Origin: Spirosoma oryzae
Lineage (GTDB): Bacteria > Bacteroidota > Bacteroidia > Cytophagales > Spirosomataceae
DNA: 64,000 nt
Reading direction: 5' to 3'
Assembly: GCF_003002825.1 (NCBI RefSeq)
Contig: NZ_PVTE01000025.1
Span: 25,102 to 89,101 of the forward strand
Both the position numbers and the translations under genes were made by a program. Positions 5,789-12,147 of this stretch are shown here, piece after piece. A model generated the notes under the pieces. The model was not told the DNA's origin, searched no databases, and saw nothing but the letters and a program-made list of their open reading frames with translations. Position 1 is the first letter of the stretch, and every line of letters begins with the position of its first letter.

Positions 5789-5863
5789 TGTCTCATCAGC
5801 GCATGAGTTACCGGCTCATACGGACAGGCCACGCACTAGGGTAGTACGTGGCCTGTTTCGACA
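5789..5863 (-). ncRNA. Type II hammerhead ribozyme
   Basis: Read leftward: TGTC (5863-5860), GAAA (5859-5856), a 9-bp stem III CAGGCCACG/CGTGGCCTG with a 13-nt loop (5855-5825), TC (5824-5823), an 8-bp stem I with a 7-nt loop (5822-5800), CTGATGA (5799-5793) and GACA (5792-5789). TGTC and GACA form a 4-bp stem II. Every conserved core position of a hammerhead is present. Cleavage is expected between 5823 and 5822. The element separates the 203-aa gene from the 30-aa peptide gene. Confidence 0.9.
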
Positions 5864-5878
5864 GTTTACAGATGTCAA

Positions 5879-6490
5879 CTATTTTGCAGCAGTTGTTAGG
5901 ATTGGCTTGCCGTTCTCAAAGCCGATGTTTTGAGAAGCGAAGTAGGCGGCTTTTGCAGCAGCAGCAGCAGCCGTAGCCGCCTTACGTTGGGTCGATGTCA
6001 GGCCGTCTTTGCCTACGACTTCCGGCTTTGCAGCTTTCTCCTTTTTGGGTTTGGCTGGTTTGCTCAGTTCGCGCTGTAAGCCACCGAGCAGACGGTTCTG
6101 GATCGTGTTGGACTGGCGCAGCGTAGCTATTTCGTCTACAATCGTATCGGCGTTGTCGATAGCCTGTTTGCGATAGTCGGATAGCATCCCGCCGTAGGCG
6201 GCTTTTTCAAAGGCCGTGCGGTACTCTTTGGTCGATACAAGGTCGGCGGAAGTGATAGCCGTCAGGTTACATTGATCGGCCAGGTATTTCTTAATACCTC
6301 CCTTAAAAAACTCCCACCTACCAGCCTTCAAAGGGCGTACAGATTCGATGGGTGCGCCGGTAGCCGTAGCGCCATACTGTTGAATTTCGCCTTTCTTGTC
6401 AAAGCGGATAGATACTTTGCTACCGTCTTTTTTGGTGCCGATAAAGAACGAAACAGCCGTAGGTAATGCGAAGGTGGTTTGGTTTTCCAT
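5879..6490 (-). CDS. Hypothetical protein with Lys/Ala-rich tail, 203 aa
   Basis: First gene after the leftward promoter and structured leader. The N-terminal half reads as a folded domain (SFFIGTKKDGSKVSIRFDKKG), and residues about 145-185 are Lys/Pro/Ala-rich and low in complexity (KPAKPKKEKAAKPEV and an Ala run). Such tails occur in DNA- or RNA-associated proteins, but I recognise no family. The TAATCAATTTC leader (6513-6523) lies 22 nt before the ATG. Being promoter-proximal, it is probably abundant early in infection. Confidence 0.7.
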   Translation of the reverse strand: MENQTTFALPTAVSFFIGTKKDGSKVSIRFDKKGEIQQYGATATGAPIESVRPLKAGRWEFFKGGIKKYLADQCNLTAITSADLVSTKEYRTAFEKAAYGGMLSDYRKQAIDNADTIVDEIATLRQSNTIQNRLLGGLQRELSKPAKPKKEKAAKPEVVGKDGLTSTQRKAATAAAAAAKAAYFASQNIGFENGKPILTTAAK

Positions 6491-6547
6491 TGTCGTAACT
6501 GATTTGATAAGTGAAATTGATTAGGTGATATGACGCAAAAGTCATAG

Positions 6548-6597
6548 TAGTCAGTAGCCGGTTCGACCGTAGTATCGTAGAGCAACACTACTGACTA
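6548..6597 (-). ncRNA. Structured RNA element B, homologous to element A
   Basis: A perfect 10-bp stem (TAGTCAGTAG/CTACTGACTA, 6548-6557 with 6588-6597) encloses the conserved leftward-strand sequence CTACGGTCGAACCG, which folds as a short hairpin (6559-6569). Element A at 4444-4491 has the same internal sequence inside an unrelated but equally well paired stem. It lies in the 5' leader of the 203-aa gene, ahead of its TAATCAATTTC motif. Function unknown. Confidence 0.6.
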
Positions 6598-7075
6598 TAC
6601 TCGTTAGAATCCTGTTCTAACCTACTTCCGATGTCCCGCCGATTGCCATATCTTGCCCGTTTCTAGTAGTGTAAGTACGTTGCGGGGATCACTGTCAACC
6701 GGATAAGTTAGTGCGGTTTAGGTAGGTGCTATCTGTATTGCTGTCGTAGGATTGTGTAAGGGTTTTGCCGTTCTTGGTTCGTCGTCGCTCGTCGGTCGCA
6801 CTGAACGAATCAGGCAGTAGATAGAACGAAAGTCACCCGGTTAACTAGCAGTCAGCTAGATCATTCCCGCTTGCGTCGTAGTACGCAAAACAGACCGTTT
6901 TGTATGTCAAAGAACTTAGAACGGAATCGCTAAACCGTTCGCCTATCACTGTACGCCCCGATAGTTGAGCATTCTCATAGTCCGTGCCGTAGCACTTTCT
7001 ATCCTGGTTTGACTCCCTGCCGTAGCAGTTCGACGACCAGAGGGCTAGCTGTCTTTCGACTGCCTTCCCGGTGAG
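6598..7075 (-). ncRNA. Hairpin-rich noncoding leader of the leftward operon
   Basis: No convincing gene is seen here. Short perfect inverted repeats follow one another: 6845-6849/6855-6859, 6871-6876/6883-6888, 6886-6891/6897-6902, 6919-6924/6935-6940, 6984-6987/6992-6995 and 7017-7020/7025-7028. On the leftward strand the last two are GTGC-TACG-GCAC and CTGC-TACG-GCAG, that is, stems closed by the very stable C(UACG)G tetraloop. This and the promoter at 7083-7112 indicate that the leftward RNA is the structured strand. The role is unknown. Confidence 0.5.
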
Positions 7076-7082
7076 GACAATA

Positions 7083-7112
7083 CAAAGGTAGGAGAAAAAG
7101 TCCGGAATCCAA
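7083..7112 (-). promoter_or_regulatory. Leftward Bacteroidota-type promoter
   Basis: On the leftward strand, TTG (7112-7110), a 19-nt spacer and TACCTTTG (7090-7083) match the Bacteroidota primary-sigma consensus (TTG, 19 bp, TAnnTTTG) at every defined base. Transcription should start near 7076 and run through the hairpin-rich leader into the gene at 6490 and the leftward early cluster. Confidence 0.85.
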
Positions 7113-7307
7113 GCAGTAATCTATAGATAAGTAGAATAATTTCATTGAATAAGCAGAAGTCTATACGCGCATATATAGTACCCGTGGGCGCGGGTAGGTG
7201 ACGTAGATCAACACGAACGATCAGGATGGGGCGAACTAGGCAGAACGAACCAATAAAAGCAGCAGGAGGAACAAAGGGGAAGAAAAGATAGAAAAGGGAT
7301 AAGCCGT

Positions 7308-7337
7308 CACTTACGATCACTTACGATTACTTACAAC
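7308..7337. repeat. Three tandem 10-bp repeats (CACTTACGAT)
   Basis: CACTTACGAT occurs at 7308-7317 and 7318-7327, followed by a degenerate third unit, TACTTACAAC, at 7328-7337. Repeats at exactly one helical turn place protein-binding sites on the same DNA face, as in iterons or multi-site operators. They lie between the divergent early promoters, beside a purine-rich tract (7260-7300). A replication origin is possible; nothing proves it. Confidence 0.5.
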
Positions 7338-7712
7338 CTATCCATATCATATCGTACACAGATAGTCAAGATAAATGACTGATTATCAGATATAATACCG
7401 TAGCCAATTGTAGCTGTAAAGCGTACACAATGACCACACAACGGCAGATCGGTACGTATGTATACGGGGTACGGGGTGCAGCAAAACGGGCAGAAAAACG
7501 GGAAGTGGCGGGGGGTGTTGACCCAGGCAGGGGGAGGGGGGCGAAAAACACGGGCTAACCCAGCATTTTCTGAACAGATCATTCTGCTCTTCGCTGGTGT
7601 TGTCGTCGTCTTTTTTCGCCGTGGTGGTTTGTGCAGGTTGATGGATGAAATAGTATCCTAAGAATACTAAGAAACAGGTCGTCGCAACTGGTTGATAGTC
7701 AATAGGGGGTTG
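7338..7712. other. Noncoding stretch with G-tracts between divergent promoters
   Basis: No gene is convincing here. The stretch contains an AT-rich part (7340-7400) and, at about 7506-7550, runs of G on the plus strand (several of four to seven) that could form a G-quadruplex. Leftward reading frames across it are Pro-rich only because they read the G-tracts in reverse, so I do not annotate them. It belongs to the control region and possible origin. Confidence 0.4.
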
Positions 7713-7727
7713 CACTCATGGTGAGTG
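7713..7727. promoter_or_regulatory. Operator-like palindrome O1
   Basis: CACTCA-TGG-TGAGTG is a perfect 6-bp inverted repeat with a 3-bp centre. It is the first of three such sites around the rightward early promoter, 22 bp before O2. Confidence 0.7.
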
Positions 7728-7734
7728 TACAAAA

Positions 7735-7749
7735 TACTCTTGGTGAGTG
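7735..7749. promoter_or_regulatory. Operator-like palindrome O2
   Basis: TACTCTTGGTGAGTG differs from O1 and O3 only in its left half (two positions). It lies 14 bp upstream of the TTG element of the rightward promoter, and is 22 bp from O1 and 66 bp from O3. Confidence 0.65.
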
Positions 7750-7763
7750 TATGGGTAGTAGTA

Positions 7764-7793
7764 TTGATTAGATCGGAAGAGTTGCTATCTTTG
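7764..7793 (+). promoter_or_regulatory. Rightward Bacteroidota-type promoter
   Basis: TTG (7764-7766), a 19-nt spacer and TATCTTTG (7786-7793) match the Bacteroidota consensus at every defined base. The start of transcription is expected near 7800, where site O3 begins. The promoter should drive the rightward genes from 7845. Operator-like sites flank it on both sides. Confidence 0.87.
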
Positions 7794-7800
7794 GTGTGTA

Positions 7801-7815
7801 CACTCATGGTGAGTG
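7801..7815. promoter_or_regulatory. Operator-like palindrome O3
   Basis: This perfect copy of CACTCATGGTGAGTG lies at the predicted transcription start of the rightward promoter. A repressor bound here would block initiation or clearance. Confidence 0.7.
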
Positions 7816-7844
7816 TATGAGCTAATCAATTTTATCCTACAAAC

Positions 7845-8117
7845 ATGGCAGTACTAGCAAAACATCTCTTGGCAGCATTGAGCAAGATGACGCCAGAACG
7901 GTTGAATCAGCCTATAGCTGTGAACCGTGACGATATGGGCATCTCTGGTGTCGTCACCAAAATTCGTAAAGCAAAGGCTGACTTGCTTTACGATGGGGAG
8001 GACGATCCATCAATATTGAAGACTCGGAGTCAGCTTCGTGACGAAGGTTACGATAAGGAGGATATTGATCGGATGAGTGTCGAGATTCCGAAGGGGGCTT
8101 TGTATTTGGAGTTTTAA
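7845..8117 (+). CDS. Hypothetical protein, 90 aa
   Basis: First gene of the rightward operon. Not recognised; it starts with an Ala/Leu-rich helix (MAVLAKHLLAALSKMTPERL), then a small charged domain with DDMGISGVVTKIRKAK, and ends in IPKGALYLEF. The start is 11 nt after TAATCAATTTT (7823-7833) and about 45 nt after the predicted transcription start. As the promoter-proximal gene, its expression should follow the O1-O3 switch most directly. Its TAA stop belongs to the next TAATCAATA leader. Confidence 0.75.
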   Translation: MAVLAKHLLAALSKMTPERLNQPIAVNRDDMGISGVVTKIRKAKADLLYDGEDDPSILKTRSQLRDEGYDKEDIDRMSVEIPKGALYLEF

Positions 8118-8135
8118 TCAATACTATTTACCAGC

Positions 8136-8381
8136 ATGGCTTTAGATGCGCGAGTAGTCGATGTAGTCGAGTATATGGGAGGTATAACGATTACACTGGA
8201 AGATAGAGAGAGTGGGAGTAATGAACGGGGGCAGAGTAGGATGGAGATACTAAACCATACTGTTGTTCCTAGGATGGGAGATTTGCTTTGGGGTGGATCG
8301 GATTCGGCTACCCTGGAAAGTGGCGGGGTGCAGTTTCCATACGTTCGGGAGGGATATACGAAACTCAGACAGAACTGGTGA
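8136..8381 (+). CDS. Hypothetical protein, 81 aa
   Basis: Not recognised. It appears beta-rich (VVDVVEYMGGITITLEDRE) with many Gly and charged residues. The TAATCAATA-type leader starts at the preceding stop (8115) and the ATG is at 8136. It ends in TGA one base before the next ATG at 8383, so the two are probably translationally coupled. A leftward frame covering the same stretch has no leader and is treated as a shadow. Confidence 0.7.
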   Translation: MALDARVVDVVEYMGGITITLEDRESGSNERGQSRMEILNHTVVPRMGDLLWGGSDSATLESGGVQFPYVREGYTKLRQNW

Positions 8382-8382
8382 A

Positions 8383-8682
8383 ATGAAGAGCGAAGAATAT
8401 TACACACTCGATAAGCTACGGCATTTAGTGGAAATCGGTCAGTTCGGTATGCCTATGGAGCAGGATCAATATTATGTGAGGATACTATGCCCGCTTGGTG
8501 TAATTGGAATACGGCCAATGAGTGTCTGTGTAGATTTTTGGGTTGAACGGGATGGTCGAGCTTGGGTGGAAACGAACGTACCATTCACGCCAACACCTAA
8601 TGCGAACTTCGCTAAAGCTATTCGATGGACAGTACAACAGATTGTCAATCAGCTAACACAGCCAGACATTAAACAAGACTGA
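8383..8682 (+). CDS. Hypothetical protein, 99 aa
   Basis: Not recognised. The ATG at 8383 is preferred over an in-frame start at 8263 because the longer form would overlap the previous gene by almost 120 nt. The protein has a likely beta-sheet core (YYVRILCPLGVIGIRPMSVC) followed by WVERDGRAWVETNVPF and a C-terminal helix. The 72 bases to the next gene hold only its TAATCAATTTT leader. Confidence 0.7.
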   Translation: MKSEEYYTLDKLRHLVEIGQFGMPMEQDQYYVRILCPLGVIGIRPMSVCVDFWVERDGRAWVETNVPFTPTPNANFAKAIRWTVQQIVNQLTQPDIKQD

Positions 8683-8754
8683 CGAGCAGATCAACGCCTG
8701 CTACCAGTGCCTGCTCGATAACGGATTTTTGTAAACTAACTAATCAATTTTCTT

Positions 8755-9096
8755 ATGCTACTTGGAGAGATGAATCAGCGGCTGGAAATGAACCGGCCAG
8801 AAGTGATAATGCGAATGAGTATGGGTGAACTATCGGCTCTACTGTTGTTCGTCGACCGGGAAGTGAGCATTGCCAATAAAATTGTTCGCAGGCATGAACG
8901 GCTCGCGCAGATGAAAATCAAAGAGAAGGTCGACCCGCAGGCGTATCAGCGGGCGCGTGACGATGTCGACTACTGGGCGATGGTTACCATTACGGTACAG
9001 AATGAACTTCGCCAGCGCGTGAAAGCCAACTTCATCCTAGAAAGACTAGTCGGTGAACAGCTCCCATCCTCAACGAAGATTGACTTCTCTGTATGA
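8755..9096 (+). CDS. Hypothetical helical protein, 113 aa
   Basis: Not recognised; charged and predicted largely helical (ELSALLLFVDREVSIANKIV, then RRHERLAQMKIKEKV). The TAATCAATTTT motif at 8741-8751 ends only 3 nt before the ATG at 8755, closer than usual. The in-frame ATG at 8770 would have 18 nt spacing, so the true N-terminus may be five residues shorter. It overlaps the next gene by 4 nt (ATGA). Confidence 0.7.
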   Translation: MLLGEMNQRLEMNRPEVIMRMSMGELSALLLFVDREVSIANKIVRRHERLAQMKIKEKVDPQAYQRARDDVDYWAMVTITVQNELRQRVKANFILERLVGEQLPSSTKIDFSV

Positions 9097-9707
9097 ATCT
9101 GACCCAACATGAAGTTGACCTGCTGATCGGCAAGAGCTGGCCGGAGATCGTTGCCGTCAGGGAGGAACTTGACAAACTCGACAGGCGGCGGGATGAACTC
9201 GATCACCTCAACAGCGAGTACGAAGCTGGGGAGCCGGTGGCGGTATTGCTCATCGACCGGCATGGCATCGCCTACTTCAAACACCGCACCACTGGTCCCT
9301 CCGAACTATTCGAGCGGATCGTGCAGGAGTGCGCCGGGAGCTTGGTCAAAGAGCGCATCGCTATCTTCGATCAACACCGCACCAAAGTTATATCCGAAGT
9401 CATCGGTGATATAAGCGTTAAGCCAAAAGGCAAACAGGCGATAACACTAAAGGGAATGAACCAGAAACTGGACTCAATCAACAATGGTGACATAGTGGAC
9501 CTTGCCAAATCAAAGCTGGCGGATGATGCCAGAGAGTGGCTGACAACGGAGCAGGTCGTTGACAGGGCAGGTATCGTCAAAGCCTACGTCAGTGCGTGGA
9601 CAAAGAACAAAGGCTTTCATCGTAAGCGGGATGGACAGCGAATGCTGTATGGCGTGCCAGATGGATTTCAATTCAACCAATTATTCCTGAAAGGAGAGGG
9701 ACTATAG
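9093..9707 (+). CDS. Hypothetical protein with C-terminal helix-turn-helix-like domain, 204 aa
   Basis: The first half is helical and charged. Residues about 150-200 (WLTTEQVVDRAGIVKAYVS, then KRDGQRMLYGVPDGF) have the look of a winged-helix or excisionase-like DNA-binding domain: helix, turn, helix, beta hairpin. A transcription or replication role is inferred. The start is coupled to the upstream stop by a 4-nt overlap, and the next gene follows after 2 nt. Confidence 0.7.
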   Translation: MNLTQHEVDLLIGKSWPEIVAVREELDKLDRRRDELDHLNSEYEAGEPVAVLLIDRHGIAYFKHRTTGPSELFERIVQECAGSLVKERIAIFDQHRTKVISEVIGDISVKPKGKQAITLKGMNQKLDSINNGDIVDLAKSKLADDAREWLTTEQVVDRAGIVKAYVSAWTKNKGFHRKRDGQRMLYGVPDGFQFNQLFLKGEGL

Positions 9708-9709
9708 CT

Positions 9710-10006
9710 ATGGAAAAAGAAACTACAGTCAGTAAGTGGCGGATCGCCTTTCGGTGGGCGGTCGTCATTGCAGGTACGCCACTATGGCTCTCTTTGATGG
9801 TCGGTATGCAATGTATTCTTGGCGCTATATCAATGCCATTGGGCTTTATTGCTGGTATTGAGAATATGATCAAATACTGGGCAACAGGAAAGAAAGAATA
9901 TCTATCCGAAGCCAAAGATGGATTTATCGCTATCGTTATACCCAGCGGATTTATCCTCTTCGGACTGATTCGATTTATCAAGACAGGGACGTTCGACGAT
10001 GAGTAA
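9710..10006 (+). CDS. Membrane protein with two hydrophobic segments, 98 aa
   Basis: Hydrophobic segments lie at about residues 14-47 (long, possibly two passes around WAVVIAGTPLWLSLMVGMQC and ISMPLGFIAGI) and at 72-90 (GFIAIVIPSGFILFGLIRFI). The protein is probably in the inner membrane. Lys-rich turns separate the segments. Function unknown; being inside a nucleic-acid gene group does not define it. It overlaps the next gene by 8 nt. Confidence 0.7.
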   Translation: MEKETTVSKWRIAFRWAVVIAGTPLWLSLMVGMQCILGAISMPLGFIAGIENMIKYWATGKKEYLSEAKDGFIAIVIPSGFILFGLIRFIKTGTFDDE

Positions 10007-10505
10007 GCCTAAACGTCTACAGGACTTCGAGGCTACCGACGAAAACCCCTTTCCACCCGAAGGAGTGGAGCATCGTACCAGCTACAAGAAAGGCACGACA
10101 CGCGAAGTAATCGACGGGGTAGGTGAGGTGATGCAGCTCACCGGCCTTGCCCAGACTGTCAGCTACCGCGTCGACACGCTGCCCTTCGTCAAGGTGTACA
10201 TGGGTAGCCTGCGCCAAACGTCGGAACTGTCGGTGCCCGCCACCAACCTGTACTGGTACGTGCTGGGTATGCTGCAACCGGGCCGGGACCGGGTCACCCT
10301 CGACATCGGCGAGTTCCTCGACTTCGCCCGATACACCCCGCCTGTCGCCACCGATGATGGGCCGGGTCGGCGCAGTACGGTCCACTACTACCGGGCTATC
10401 GCTGAACTGCTGGATCGGCAGTACTTGGCCCGCTGCCTGGGAGCCGAGCACACGTTCTTTATCAACACCAATCGCTTCTTCAACGGAGACAGGACGAAGC
10501 TATAA
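9999..10505 (+). CDS. RepL-like winged-helix protein, 168 aa
   Basis: The C-terminal half has the pattern of RepL/plasmid-replication-type winged-helix proteins: a helical core (TNLYWYVLGMLQPGRDRVTL), paired helices (YYRAIAELLDRQYLAR) and the closing FFINTNRFFNGDR. This ending is typical of proteins that bind an origin or regulate replication. A smaller paralogue lies at 13214-13549 with the same core and FWVNTN ending. A replication or regulatory role is inferred. A bidirectional terminator follows immediately. Confidence 0.65.
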   Translation: MSKPKRLQDFEATDENPFPPEGVEHRTSYKKGTTREVIDGVGEVMQLTGLAQTVSYRVDTLPFVKVYMGSLRQTSELSVPATNLYWYVLGMLQPGRDRVTLDIGEFLDFARYTPPVATDDGPGRRSTVHYYRAIAELLDRQYLARCLGAEHTFFINTNRFFNGDRTKL

Positions 10506-10510
10506 AAAAA

Positions 10511-10537
10511 CAGCCCACTGGTAATACCGGTGGGCTG
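10511..10537. terminator. Bidirectional rho-independent terminator
   Basis: CAGCCCACTGGT and ACCGGTGGGCTG form a 12-bp stem with one G-T pair, between the convergent genes ending at 10505 and 10558. Seven A residues on its left flank give the U-run for leftward transcripts; the right flank (TTATTTTCT) is weaker. Confidence 0.8.
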
Positions 10538-10557
10538 CACAAACCAATTGTTATTTT

Positions 10558-10980
10558 CTAGCTACTTGATCGAGAAATTACAATTGTCAGTAGCTCACGA
10601 ACCTTTTCTTTCTGCCTAGTCAGCTTGTGTGATATACCTTGGTGGTGATCTATCAAGAGCAGTAACTCATCAATCTCCTTGATTTCTTGGTCGTAAACTA
10701 CGCCACCGGCTACCATGCGTTCACCTTCTCGTGGTGCCCGAACGATTAGATGATACTCCAAATCAGGCTCTCCCTGATCTGTTGCTATCCGCTTCTGATC
10801 CAGATACTCAAATATCAGCCCCATGTTATTGCCTTGACTGTGCAGGGATGCGGACTGAAAGAGTGATTTGAGTAGTGAGTCACGAACATCGTCGCTGTTC
10901 TTCACTACCATCCGAAGGGCTGGCTCCAAGCCATGTCCTTTGCCACGGTCGATCACCGTGGATAGAATTTTACTTAGCAT
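10558..10980 (-). CDS. Hypothetical protein, lone leftward gene, 140 aa
   Basis: Not recognised. Mostly helical and charged (DRGKGHGLEPALRMVVKNSD; EIKEIDELLLLIDHHQGISH). It is the only leftward gene inside the rightward early block and appears to be its own transcription unit: a near-consensus promoter lies at 11023-11053 and the hairpin at 10511-10537 terminates it. Such isolated genes in phages are often regulators or host-takeover factors, but no motif shows this. Confidence 0.65.
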   Translation of the reverse strand: MLSKILSTVIDRGKGHGLEPALRMVVKNSDDVRDSLLKSLFQSASLHSQGNNMGLIFEYLDQKRIATDQGEPDLEYHLIVRAPREGERMVAGGVVYDQEIKEIDELLLLIDHHQGISHKLTRQKEKVRELLTIVISRSSS

Positions 10981-11022
10981 AACAGTTTAGTTTATGGGTG
11001 GCTACATTGCTCGAACCCGTAT

Positions 11023-11053
11023 TAAAGTTACGCCAATGTTGTAGTATTATCAA
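11023..11053 (-). promoter_or_regulatory. Leftward promoter of the lone gene
   Basis: On the leftward strand, TTG (11053-11051), a 20-nt spacer and TAACTTTA (11030-11023) match TAnnTTTG except at the last base. It lies 43 nt before the start at 10980 and is back to back with a rightward promoter. Confidence 0.6.
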
Positions 11054-11083
11054 TATTTGTGTAGATAATTTTCTGTTTATAAG

Positions 11084-11113
11084 TTGATATTCTGATTGAT
11101 AGTCGTAGCTTCG
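11084..11113 (+). promoter_or_regulatory. Rightward promoter before 11122
   Basis: TTG (11084-11086), a 19-nt spacer and TAGCTTCG (11106-11113) match TAnnTTTG except at one base. The expected start near 11120 is right at the ATG at 11122, so the mRNA could be leaderless or use a later ATG (11131 or 11140). Confidence 0.55.
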
Positions 11114-11121
11114 TCAAAAAA

Positions 11122-11418
11122 ATGACGATTATGATTTCAATGCGAAACGGCCAATCGAACTACACCCCGCCCACAAAATTCAAAGAAAGAAAGGGTAAGC
11201 CACGCGTCAAGACCATGACTGTTCGCCGCGACACGCGCTTGTTTACAGGTAACATGCCCGGCGTCAGCACCCCGCACACACTGGATCAGGCGATCCGAAA
11301 CTGCATCCGCGCAATGGGCAACCCCGGCCATATGCACCACCGGTTCTGGAATCAGGACAAGCTGGATATACTGCTGGCGGTTCAGAAGGGTGATCTGGCC
11401 CACGCACGTATTCGTTAG
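11122..11418 (+). CDS. Hypothetical basic protein, 98 aa
   Basis: Not recognised. Basic N-terminal half (KFKERKGKPRVKTMTVRRDT) and a His-rich stretch (MGNPGHMHHRFWNQDKLD) in the second half. Three ATGs in the first seven codons leave the exact start open; the predicted transcript begins at the first of them. A longer leftward frame lies opposite, but it has neither a promoter nor a leader, so I favour the rightward gene. Confidence 0.6.
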   Translation: MTIMISMRNGQSNYTPPTKFKERKGKPRVKTMTVRRDTRLFTGNMPGVSTPHTLDQAIRNCIRAMGNPGHMHHRFWNQDKLDILLAVQKGDLAHARIR

Positions 11419-11448
11419 CGAAGTAATGTCTAATCAATTTTACATATC

Positions 11449-12132
11449 ATGGTTACACTTGAACAAGGAATTGCTGAACACCGGGATCGGGTGAAGTTTG
11501 TTGGGTCGGAAGCTGTATCGCTGGGCGTGTTTGATCTTGGCATTAAAGAGATGATGTGCTATCTCTACCTGCCAGTAAAGATGATCGACAGTCGTTTGGT
11601 CGATATGGAGCCACGACTGGAAGTTCTCTATCCACTGCTGGATGCGGCTATTGATGATTACACGGCCAACTACGGTGAGGTGTACGAACGCTACATCTAC
11701 GTCACTGCCAAGCGGCTGTTCGTAACGCCGGACAATATCGGCAACCGGCCAGGCTGGCACTGCGATGGATGGGGTACTGATGACATTAACTACATCTGGA
11801 CCGACACACACCCAACGGTCTACAACCGCAGCAGCTTCTTTGTGCGAAAGAACGATGTCGATGCACTGGCCGATCTGGAGTCGCAGGCTATGCCGTCGAA
11901 TGACTACACCCTCCCGGTGAACTCGCTGGTGCGTATCGACAGCCTGACACCACATCGGACACCAACGATTAACGAGTCAGGTATGCGGACGTTCGTGAAG
12001 ATTTCCATCTCGCGTCACCGCTATAATCTGGAAGGCAACAGTCACAACTACCTCTTCGACTACGACTGGACATTGCATAGTCGTCGGGAGGTTCGCAACA
12101 TGGAAAACGGTGATTTTATTGAGAGTAACTAA
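11449..12132 (+). CDS. 2OG-Fe(II) oxygenase-like protein, 227 aa
   Basis: Residues fit the double-stranded beta-helix dioxygenase signature: His104-x-Asp106 (PGWHCDGWG), His169 (LTPHRTP) and Arg180 (MRTFVKISIS), with plausible spacing between the first and second metal-binding His. In this superfamily the triad binds Fe(II) and the Arg binds 2-oxoglutarate. The substrate is unknown; phage members can act on nucleobases or proteins. The start is 7 nt after TAATCAATTTT (11431-11441). No crystal-family match can be asserted from sequence alone. Confidence 0.65.
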   Translation: MVTLEQGIAEHRDRVKFVGSEAVSLGVFDLGIKEMMCYLYLPVKMIDSRLVDMEPRLEVLYPLLDAAIDDYTANYGEVYERYIYVTAKRLFVTPDNIGNRPGWHCDGWGTDDINYIWTDTHPTVYNRSSFFVRKNDVDALADLESQAMPSNDYTLPVNSLVRIDSLTPHRTPTINESGMRTFVKISISRHRYNLEGNSHNYLFDYDWTLHSRREVRNMENGDFIESN

Positions 12133-12147
12133 TCAATTCAATTAATC

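Noticed and set aside
7045..7320. Leftward frame of 91 aa across the leftward promoter
   Set aside because: It would cover the perfect promoter at 7083-7112 and part of the hairpin-rich leader; no leader motif precedes it.
7386..7715. Leftward frame of 109 aa with a hydrophobic start (GTG at 7715)
   Set aside because: Its second half is Pro-rich only because it reads G-tracts in reverse, and its start lies inside operator-like site O1. The first 50 residues look plausible, so a short gene is not fully excluded.
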